A DNA stretch of 64,000 nucleotides from Kitasatospora sp. NBC_00458. Its GTDB lineage: Bacteria > Actinomycetota > Actinomycetes > Streptomycetales > Streptomycetaceae. Positions 57,796 through 64,000 of the stretch are shown here, piece by piece. The position numbers and the translations under genes were made by a program. The DNA lies in the NCBI RefSeq assembly GCF_036013975.1, contig NZ_CP107904.1, forward strand, positions 6,473,001-6,537,000. Reading direction: 5' to 3'. Under the pieces are notes generated by a model. The model saw only the letters and a list, made by a program, of their open reading frames with translations, did not search any database and had not been told where the DNA came from. Every line of letters starts with the position of its first letter. Position 1 is the stretch's first letter.

Positions 57796-59132
57796 CAGAC
57801 GTTCCGGAAGCGGTTGATGGCCGGCAGGTGCTTCTCGCGCAGTTCGCCGTTGCGCACGCCCAGGCCCTCCTGCGGGGCCAGGCAGAGCACGCCGACCTTG
57901 CCCTGGTGCTTGTTCTGGTGGACGTCGAGGGCGGCCTGGCCGGTCTGCTCCAGGGAGTACACCTTGGAGAGGGTCGGGTGGATCCTGCCCTTGGCCACCA
58001 GGCGGTTGGCCTCCCAGGCCTCCCGGTAGTTGGCGAAGTGCGAGCCGACGATCCGCTTGAGCGACATCCACAGGTAGCGATTGTCGTACTGGTGCATGTA
58101 ACCGGAGGTCGAGGCGCAGGTGACGATGGTGCCGCCCTTGCGGGTGACGTACACCGAGGCGCCGAAGGTCTCGCGGCCCGGGTGCTCGAAGACGATGTCC
58201 ACGTCCTCGCCGCCGGTCAGCTCGCGGATCCGCGAGCCCAGGCGCTTCCACTCGCGCTGGTCCTGGGTGTGCTCGTCCTTCCAGAACCGGTAGCCCTCGG
58301 CGGAGCGGTCGATGATCGCCTCGGCGCCCATCGCCCGGCAGATGTCGGCCTTCTGGTCGCTGGAGACCACGCAGATCGGGGTGGCGCCGCCGGCCAGCGC
58401 GTACTGGGTGGCGTACGAGCCGAGGCCGCCGCTGGCGCCCCAGATCAGCACGTTGTCGCCCTGCTTCATGCCCGCGCCGTTCTGCGAGACCAGCTGGCGG
58501 TAGGCGGTGGAGTTGACCAGGCCGGGGGAGGCGGCCTCCTCCCAGGTCAGGTGGGCGGGCTTGGGCATCAGCTGGTTGGTCTTCACCAGGGCCAGCTGGG
58601 CCAGGCCGCCGAAGTTGGTCTCGAAGCCCCAGATCCGCTGCTCCGGGTCCATCATCGTGTCGTTGTGGCCGTCCGAGGACTCCAGCTCGACCGAGAGGCA
58701 GTGCGCGACGACCTCGTCGCCGGGCTTCCAGGCGTTGACCCCGGCACCGGTGCGCAGCACCACCCCCGCGAGGTCCGAGCCGAGCACGTGGTACGGCAGG
58801 TCGTGGCGCTTGGCGAGCGGCGACAGTCGGCCGTAGCGCTCCAGGAACCCGAAGGTGGAGACCGGCTCGTAGATCGAGCTCCACACCGTGTTGTAGTTCA
58901 CCGCGCTCGCCATGACGGCGACCAGCGCCTCGCCCGGCCCGAGCTCGGGCAGGGCGACGTCGTCGAGGTGGAGGGACTTCCGGGGGTCCTTGTCGCGGCT
59001 GTCGAGGCCGGCGAACATCTGCTCCTCGTCCTTGTGGAGCGTCACGGCCCGGTAGGACTCCGGCAGCTTCAGCGCGGCGAAGTCCGCCGGGGTGCTGTCG
59101 GAGCTGAGGATCGCGTCGAGGATTTCCTTCAT
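57795..59132 (-). CDS. ccr: Crotonyl-CoA carboxylase/reductase
   Basis: 445 residues from ATG 59132 with GGAGG upstream. Medium-chain reductase fold: VLGSDLAGVVLRTGAGVNAW, NVLIWGASGGLGSYATQYAL (NADPH site), PLSS-type region HPGRETFGASVYVTRKGGTI. It reductively carboxylates crotonyl-CoA to ethylmalonyl-CoA, the entry to the pathway and also to polyketide extender units. First gene of the operon, behind a 195-base leader and a promoter with a palindromic operator. Confidence 0.96.
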   Translation of the reverse strand: MKEILDAILSSDSTPADFAALKLPESYRAVTLHKDEEQMFAGLDSRDKDPRKSLHLDDVALPELGPGEALVAVMASAVNYNTVWSSIYEPVSTFGFLERYGRLSPLAKRHDLPYHVLGSDLAGVVLRTGAGVNAWKPGDEVVAHCLSVELESSDGHNDTMMDPEQRIWGFETNFGGLAQLALVKTNQLMPKPAHLTWEEAASPGLVNSTAYRQLVSQNGAGMKQGDNVLIWGASGGLGSYATQYALAGGATPICVVSSDQKADICRAMGAEAIIDRSAEGYRFWKDEHTQDQREWKRLGSRIRELTGGEDVDIVFEHPGRETFGASVYVTRKGGTIVTCASTSGYMHQYDNRYLWMSLKRIVGSHFANYREAWEANRLVAKGRIHPTLSKVYSLEQTGQAALDVHQNKHQGKVGVLCLAPQEGLGVRNGELREKHLPAINRFRNV

Positions 59133-59332
59133 GGCTGCCTCCGAAGGCGTACCTGTGTGAGGGGCACAGGGCGTCTGGGGGAGCCGGGAGCGGACACCGG
59201 CTTCGCTGGGACGGATGGTGGGTGGGACGTGGCTGATGGGCCTGGCACGCAGGGCGTCGCCCCCGGGGTGTGGGGGCGCCGGTACGACGGCGCGCCGAGG
59301 TGGGAGCCGCGGCGCCGCGACTGGTGGGTAAC

Positions 59333-59375
59333 AAGGTAGTGGCACCCTGTGCCACTCGTAAAGACACCGGGTGTC
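59333..59375 (-). promoter_or_regulatory. ccr promoter with palindromic operator in the spacer
   Basis: Minus strand: -35 TTACGA (59361-59356), a 17-base spacer that is the palindrome GTGGCACAGGGTGCCAC (59355-59339), and -10 TACCTT (59338-59333). A second palindrome GACACCGGGTGTC at 59363-59375 lies just upstream of the -35. The placement is ideal for repression. The TetR at 59492 is the best candidate. It lies in the 359-bp gap 59133-59491. Confidence 0.7.
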
Positions 59376-59427
59376 ATCATTCCGCTGGGCCGGACCCCTC
59401 CCGGGGGGCCTCGCGCGGGCGCGGAAA

Positions 59428-59457
59428 GGGCCCGCACCGGCACTCCGGTGCGGGCCC
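59428..59457 (-). terminator. Terminator of the tetR gene
   Basis: GGGCCCGCACCGG, loop CACT, CCGGTGCGGGCCC (13-bp stem), followed on the minus strand by TTTCC. It comes 35 bp after the tetR stop and isolates the ccr promoter. Confidence 0.9.
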
Positions 59458-59491
59458 TCGAATCCACCGTGGCCTGCGGAAACCCAAGCCC

Positions 59492-60400
59492 TCAAGGCCG
59501 ATTGACGGCCTCCAGGGCGGCTCTGATCGAGTCCACCACCACGTCCAGCGGGGCATCGGTGCGGGCCACTGTGATGAGTACCTCACCTCCGGGGCTGGCA
59601 CTCAGGGTGCTGGCGGCCACCGCCTCCGGCACCGCCCCGCTGGCACCGGGTGCCACCAGCGTCCCGCGCCGGCGCACCCCCGGCTCGCTGGCGGCCCAGA
59701 AGGTCCGCCGGATCACCTCGAAGGAGTGGTCCAGCTGCGCCTCCACGTCCCCCCGGCCGCCGGCCCGCAGCCAGCGCCGCAGCACGTGGTTGTGCGCCGC
59801 GACGACCGCCGCCGCCGACACCTCGGCCAGCATCGAGTCGTCCTCGCCGCCGCGCTGCCAGCCCGTCGGGATCTCCTGGCCCGTGTCGAACCGGCCCAGC
59901 AGGTAGCGGGTGAACAGCCGCTCGTACCGGGCCACCACCGCGATCTCCCGCTCGCGCAGCGCCGGCACCTGACGGATCAACTGGTACCGGGCCACCGAGA
60001 CCGCGGGCGTGGAGGCGTACATCCGCAGCACCTCCTTGATGCCCCGGCAGACCACGTCCAGCGGGTGCTCCTCCGGCTCGGCGCTGGCCAGCAGGTCGGC
60101 CACCCGGACCAGGGTGTCGTCGTGGTCCGGGAAGATCGCCTCCTCCTTGGACCGGAAGTACCGGAAGAAGGTCCGCCGGGCCACCCCGGCGGCCGCGGCG
60201 ATCTGGTCGACCGTGGTCTCCTCGTACCCCTGGGAGGCGAACAGCTCCATGGCGGCGGTGGCCAGGTCCTGGCGCATCTGCTGCCGCTGGGCCGCCGCGC
60301 GGCGGTTGCCCGGGCCGCCCTCCTGGCCCGCCTGACCGGCCGAACGGGCGTCGCGCGGGAGGACGGACTGCTGCGGCGAGACTGACTGAACCCGATCCAT
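59492..60400 (-). CDS. TetR-family regulator upstream of ccr
   Basis: 302 residues from ATG 60400. A 45-residue unstructured start, then the HTH domain LATAAMELFASQGYEETTVD and AAAAGVARRTFFRYFRSKEE. A long C-terminal helical domain follows, and about 65 extra residues that end TDAPLDVVVDSIRAALEAVN. It is read in the same direction as ccr and ends in a terminator. The inverted repeats near its own promoter (60497) and near ccr share GACACC/GGTGTC, which suggests common control. Confidence 0.88.
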   Translation of the reverse strand: MDRVQSVSPQQSVLPRDARSAGQAGQEGGPGNRRAAAQRQQMRQDLATAAMELFASQGYEETTVDQIAAAAGVARRTFFRYFRSKEEAIFPDHDDTLVRVADLLASAEPEEHPLDVVCRGIKEVLRMYASTPAVSVARYQLIRQVPALREREIAVVARYERLFTRYLLGRFDTGQEIPTGWQRGGEDDSMLAEVSAAAVVAAHNHVLRRWLRAGGRGDVEAQLDHSFEVIRRTFWAASEPGVRRRGTLVAPGASGAVPEAVAASTLSASPGGEVLITVARTDAPLDVVVDSIRAALEAVNRP

Positions 60401-60496
60401 GGCCGGAACGCTACACGTCCCGGGGGCCGGGGCAGCGGGCCTTCCCCGGCGCACCGGCGCGACCGGGCCGGTCACCGCCGGTCTGGGCCAGCGGGC

Positions 60497-60516
60497 GGAC
60501 ACCGCACCCGGTGTCC
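60497..60516. promoter_or_regulatory. Inverted repeat upstream of tetR
   Basis: GGACACC, six bases, GGTGTCC. Same half-site as the palindrome at 59363-59375 upstream of ccr. It lies 97 bp before the tetR start, in the gap 60401-60576. Confidence 0.55.
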
Positions 60517-60576
60517 GGGCCGACCGGTCCGGTCCGGGCGGCGGCTGGCCGGGTTGCCCGTAGGACGGTTGCGTGG

Positions 60577-62352
60577 TCACCGGCGCGCGTGGTCGCGGAA
60601 GCCGCGGCCGGTCTTGCGGCCCAGGCAGCCGGCCGCCACGAGGTGCTCCAGCAGCGGCGCCGCCGCCAGGCCCGGCTCGCGGAACTCCTGGTGCAGCACC
60701 TGCTCGATGGTCAGCGACACGTCCAGGCCGACCACGTCCAGCAGCTCGAACGGGCCCATCGGGTAGCCGCAGCCCAGCTTCATCGCGGTGTCGATGTCGT
60801 CCACCGTCGCGTAGTGCTCCTGCAGCATCCGCACCGCGTCGTTCAGGTACGGGAAGAGCAGCGCGTTCACGATGAACCCGGCCCGGTCCCCGCACTCCAC
60901 CGGGTGCTTGCGCACCTTCGCGCACAGCTCCAGCACGGTCGCCGTGACGTCCGGCGCGGTCAGCACCGTCGACACCACCTCGACCAGCCTCATCGCCGGC
61001 GCCGGGTTGAAGAAGTGCATCCCGACCACGTCCTGCGGCCGCGAGGTGGCCGTGGCGCAGCTGATCACCGGCAGCGAGGAGGTGGTGGTGGCGAGCACCG
61101 CGCCCGGCCTGACGACCTTGTCCAGGGTGGCGAACAGCTCGCGCTTGACCGCCAGGTCCTCGGCCACCGCCTCGACCACCAGGTCGACCTCGGCCAGCTC
61201 GCCGTACCGGTCGACCGGCGTGACCAGCGCGAGCGCCGCGTCCCGCTGCTCCGTGCTCAGCCGGCCCCGGGTCACCGAGCGCTCCAGCGACCGCGCCAGC
61301 TGCGCCTTGGCCTTCTCCGCCTTCTCCTGGCTGCGGGCCGCCAGCAGCACCGGGTACCCGGCCTTGGCGAACACCTCGGCGATGCCGGTGGCCATGGTGC
61401 CCGAGCCGCAGACGCCGACCGTGCGCACCTCCCGGCCCGGCACCGCGGGCTGCGCCGGTCCGGTGGCCGCGTCGACCGCCCGGGACGAACCGGGGGCCTC
61501 GTAGGTGTAGAAGCCGCGACCGCTCTTGCGGCCCAGGAGTCCGGCCGAGACCAGCTGGCCGAGGATCGGCGCGGGCGCGTGCAGCCGGTCCCGGGACTGC
61601 TCGTACATGGCCTCCAGGACGGTCCGGGCGGTGTCCACGCCGATCAGGTCGAGCAGGGCCAGTGGGCCCATCGGCAGGCCGCAGCCGAGCCGCATCGCGG
61701 CGTCGATGTCCTCCCGGGTGGCGTACTTGGACTCGTACATCGCGGCGGCCTGGTTCAGGTACGCGAAGAGCAGGCCGTTGACCACGAAGCCGGCCCGGTC
61801 GCCGGCGGCCACCGGCTCCTTGCCGAGGTCCCGGGCGAGGGCGGCGGCGTCCTCGGCGATCCGGGGGTCGGTCAGCACGGTGCGGACCACCTCGACCAGC
61901 TTCATGGTGTGCACCGGGTTGAAGAAGTGCAGGCCGAGCACCCGCTCCGGGCGGGCGGTGGCGGCGGCGATCCGGGTCACCGAGAGCGCGGTGGTGCCGG
62001 TGGCCAGCACCGTGTCCGGCGGGCATATCCGGTCCAGCTCGGCGAAGAGCTCCCGCTTCAGCTCCAGCTGCTCGGGCACCTCCTCGATCACCAGGTCGGC
62101 CCCGGCGGCCGCCTCCAGCGCGTGGCCCACCGAGATCAGGGCGAGCAGCGCGGTGCGCTCGTCGGAGGTGAGCCGCTCGCGGGTCACCGCGTACGCGGTG
62201 GCCTCCTCGATCCGGGCCAGGGCCCGGGCGGCCTGCTCCTCGCCGGCCTCGATGCCGATCACCCGGCGGCCGCTCCTGGCGACCGCCACCGCGACGCCGG
62301 CACCCATCGTGCCGAGGCCGACCACGGCGACCGTGGGAAAGGGACGCTCCAT
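60577..62352 (-). CDS. Double 3-hydroxyacyl-CoA dehydrogenase
   Basis: 591 residues from ATG 62352. Two full-length copies of the FadB2/Hbd-type dehydrogenase are joined. Copy 1 (about 7-290) starts VAVVGLGTMGAGVAVAVARS and has GLHFFNPVHTMKLVEVVRTV; copy 2 (about 310-591) starts VGVCGSGTMATGIAEVFAKA and has GMHFFNPAPAMRLVEVVSTV. Both NAD-binding sites and the catalytic His-Glu region (HFFNP) are present. It should oxidise 3-hydroxybutyryl-CoA, the step before crotonyl-CoA, so it fits the ethylmalonyl-CoA genes next door. Confidence 0.92.
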   Translation of the reverse strand: MERPFPTVAVVGLGTMGAGVAVAVARSGRRVIGIEAGEEQAARALARIEEATAYAVTRERLTSDERTALLALISVGHALEAAAGADLVIEEVPEQLELKRELFAELDRICPPDTVLATGTTALSVTRIAAATARPERVLGLHFFNPVHTMKLVEVVRTVLTDPRIAEDAAALARDLGKEPVAAGDRAGFVVNGLLFAYLNQAAAMYESKYATREDIDAAMRLGCGLPMGPLALLDLIGVDTARTVLEAMYEQSRDRLHAPAPILGQLVSAGLLGRKSGRGFYTYEAPGSSRAVDAATGPAQPAVPGREVRTVGVCGSGTMATGIAEVFAKAGYPVLLAARSQEKAEKAKAQLARSLERSVTRGRLSTEQRDAALALVTPVDRYGELAEVDLVVEAVAEDLAVKRELFATLDKVVRPGAVLATTTSSLPVISCATATSRPQDVVGMHFFNPAPAMRLVEVVSTVLTAPDVTATVLELCAKVRKHPVECGDRAGFIVNALLFPYLNDAVRMLQEHYATVDDIDTAMKLGCGYPMGPFELLDVVGLDVSLTIEQVLHQEFREPGLAAAPLLEHLVAAGCLGRKTGRGFRDHARR

Positions 62353-62968
62353 CTGTCCTGACTCCTTGTCATGGGTGGCCCGCGCGCGCTCCGGCGGACG
62401 CGCCGACGGAGGAGGGTCCGTGCGCGGGGCGGGGGAGAAGACGGTTGCGGCCACCGCGCAGCCGCCGGTCCGCTCCGGCGGTGCTGCGGGTGTGCCGTGG
62501 TACTCAGGCGCTCGGGGTGAAGGAAGCGACTCTGAAGCAGGGAGGCGAAGAAGAGAGAAACCCCGGTCTTCGTCCGCGATCCGCGGAAACGACCGGTGGG
62601 TGAACACACAGTCCGGGCGCCGACCGCTCCGTGCGGTCCCGCACGACGGTCGGCACCCCCCGCCGGTGCGGCTCCCGAAGCCCGGCGGTGGTGCGTGCCG
62701 ACACTGTAGCGAAGCTACTAGCAGGTAGGAAGGGGGTGGGGGCGACGGATCCGAAGCCGTCCGCACGCCACGGGGCTCCGGGGGCGCGCCGGAGGGGATC
62801 CGCCACCCGGACCGGGCGGACCGGATCCTCCGGGTGCCGCGGTCCGGGACGCGCACCGCCGGGGCCGGGATTCACGTCGCTGGAACGGGTGACGGAGTGG
62901 ACGGACGTCCGTTCGGACCACTCGATAGGGGAGTTACGCGGGCCGGCCCGGCCGGGGAGCATGGGGAC
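62353..62968. other. 616-bp divergent intergenic region
   Basis: No gene supported. It must hold promoters for the leftward dehydrogenase and the rightward glutamine-synthetase-like gene. The clearest structure is the palindrome GTAGC-GAA-GCTAC at 62706-62718, with CTACTAGCAGGTAGG beside it, in a local dip in GC content. The left half (62380-62640) is only GC-rich shadow frames. Confidence 0.5.
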
Positions 62969-64000
62969 ATGAGCACCGGAACCGTGGCCACGGGGCGTGG
63001 CGAGTCCTCCGCCGAGCGGGCGGCCGCCGCCGCCGAGGAGGCCGGCCGCCCGGCGGGCGTCACACTGCCGCCGCGGGCCGACCGGGCGGAGCGCGGCGAG
63101 CGGGCCCGGGCCGCCGCCGAGCGGCTCGGCGCCGCCGGCGTCGAGGCGGTGGCCGTCACCTGGGTGGACAACGCGGGCATCGCCCGGGTCAAGGCCGTGC
63201 CGCTGACCGGGCTGGTGCACGCGGCGCAGTGGGGGGTCGGCACGGCGCCGTGCTTCGACGTCTTCCTGGCCGACGACACCATCGTCTCCAGCCCGCTGGC
63301 CGGCGGCCCCACCGGCGACCTCAGGCTCTACCCCGACGTCGACCGGCTCGTCCCGCTGGCCGCCCAGCCCGGCTGGGCCTGGGCGCCGGGCGACCGGTAC
63401 ACCCAGGGCGGCGCCCCGCACCCGGGCTGCCAGCGGCTCTTCGCCCGCCGGATGGTCGCGGCGGCGGCCGAGCGCGGGCTGGGCCTGAAGGCCGGGATCG
63501 AGGTCGAGTGGGTGGTCGCGCTGGACGGCCCCGCGGAGGAGGAGCCCCGCTTCCCGACGGCCGGCCCCGCCTACGGCATGCAGCGGCTCACCGACCTCTC
63601 CGGGTACCTGCGCGACCTGCTCCGCGCGCTCGCCGGCCAGGGGCTGAGCGTGCTCCAGATCCACCCCGAGTACGCGGCGGGCCAGTTCGAGGTCTCGGTC
63701 GCCCCCGAGGGCCCGGTCGAGGCCGCCGACACCTCGGTGCTGGTCCGGCAGACCGTCCGCGCCGTCTCCGCCCGGCACGGACTGCGGGTCTCCTTCGCCC
63801 CGGTGGTCGTGGCCGGCTCGGTCGGCAACGGCGGCCACCTCCACCTCAGCCTCTGGCGCGACGGCCGGAACCTCGCCCGCGGCGGCCCCGGCCCGCACGG
63901 GCTGACCGCCGAGGCCGAGGGCTTCCTGGCCGGCGTGCTCGGCGCGCTGCCCGAGCTGCTGGTGCTCGGCTCCTCCAGCCCGGCCGGCTACCTCCGGCTG
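62969..64000 (+). CDS. Glutamine synthetase family protein (3' end outside window)
   Basis: 344 codons visible from ATG 62969 (GGGGA upstream), running off the right edge. N-terminal 50 residues are low-complexity. Then beta-grasp-type VEAVAVTWVDNAGIARVKAV, the catalytic barrel with LKAGIEVEWVVAL, a metal-binding HPEYAAGQFEVSVAPEGPVE, and GNGGHLHLSLW. It is one of the GlnA-like actinobacterial paralogues (such as those acting on polyamines or ethanolamine), and not a confirmed glutamine synthetase. It is divergent from the 3-hydroxyacyl-CoA dehydrogenase. Confidence 0.85.
   Translation, partial: MSTGTVATGRGESSAERAAAAAEEAGRPAGVTLPPRADRAERGERARAAAERLGAAGVEAVAVTWVDNAGIARVKAVPLTGLVHAAQWGVGTAPCFDVFLADDTIVSSPLAGGPTGDLRLYPDVDRLVPLAAQPGWAWAPGDRYTQGGAPHPGCQRLFARRMVAAAAERGLGLKAGIEVEWVVALDGPAEEEPRFPTAGPAYGMQRLTDLSGYLRDLLRALAGQGLSVLQIHPEYAAGQFEVSVAPEGPVEAADTSVLVRQTVRAVSARHGLRVSFAPVVVAGSVGNGGHLHLSLWRDGRNLARGGPGPHGLTAEAEGFLAGVLGALPELLVLGSSSPAGYLRL

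Noticed and set aside
55456..58029. Very long frames opposite the ethylmalonyl-CoA genes
   Set aside because: They are rich in Gly/Arg/Val/His with no domain pattern. They are third-position GC shadows of meaA and mcl.

Overview
The window is very GC-rich, with many GTG/TTG starts, ATGA/GTGA start-stop overlaps and XRE/DUF397 gene pairs. It also carries an ECF42/DGPF sigma operon, a CseABC-like set and an ethylmalonyl-CoA pathway operon. All of this points to a chromosome of the family Streptomycetaceae (Streptomyces or Kitasatospora). I cannot name the species. I saw no tRNA, rRNA or CRISPR array. The region looks like ordinary chromosome with scattered accessory genes and small mobile elements.

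Layout. 1-956: a regulatory operon (80-aa protein, DUF6879 protein, XRE protein cut by the window edge). 1281-3752: an SRPBCC protein and two cobalamin genes (CobC-like aminotransferase, CbiG/CobE-like). 4027-7477: secreted SapM-like phosphatase, MFS transporter and TolB-like protein in one operon. 7588-11872: small membrane or conflict-associated proteins (trypco2, a tandem pair of WH-rich membrane proteins). 11961-16314: an orphan DUF397, a uridine-kinase-like protein, a DHA2 MFS pump and the divergent DGPF/ECF42 sigma operon. 16409-17251: a secreted protein of six 41-residue repeats. 17474-20365: an unknown protein and a NarL-type two-component system. 20399-23057: XRE plus two duplicated DUF397 genes with repeated fragments of the XRE 3' end, then three small genes including a degenerate Nudix protein. 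23493-29486: an I36-like secreted protein followed by a MITE, small genes, a frameshifted gene, an orphan histidine kinase, arylamine N-acetyltransferase and a second MITE fragment. 29793-34661: a cell-surface protein, a class F sortase and a CseA/CseB/CseC-like operon without an adjacent sigE. 34796-38818: PQQ-propeller protein, TetR, SDR, OsmC.

38914-45855 is a cobalamin operon (cbiB, cobQ, chelatase, cobO, cobB) read leftward behind a cobalamin riboswitch. A MITE lies inside the 3' end of cobQ and encodes its last 50 or so residues. 46354-49214 holds a hydrolase and an unknown protein. A complete IS30-family insertion (49275-50795) sits just past the psd-pssA phosphatidylethanolamine operon. 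52855-59132 is the ethylmalonyl-CoA pathway operon in pathway order: ccr, meaA, mcl-like, maoC, acyl-CoA dehydrogenase. Its promoter has a palindrome that exactly fills the -35/-10 spacer, and a TetR gene lies upstream. A double-length 3-hydroxyacyl-CoA dehydrogenase and a partial glutamine-synthetase-family gene close the window.

Two themes tie genes together. First, B12 biosynthesis (two loci) serves the B12-dependent ethylmalonyl-CoA mutase encoded here. Second, a family of roughly 160-bp inverted-repeat elements has landed at gene ends (23865, 29409, 43227) and in one case has become coding sequence. The element-encoded tail on CobQ, the XRE-tail/DUF397 duplication array and the six-repeat secreted protein are the most unusual observations.
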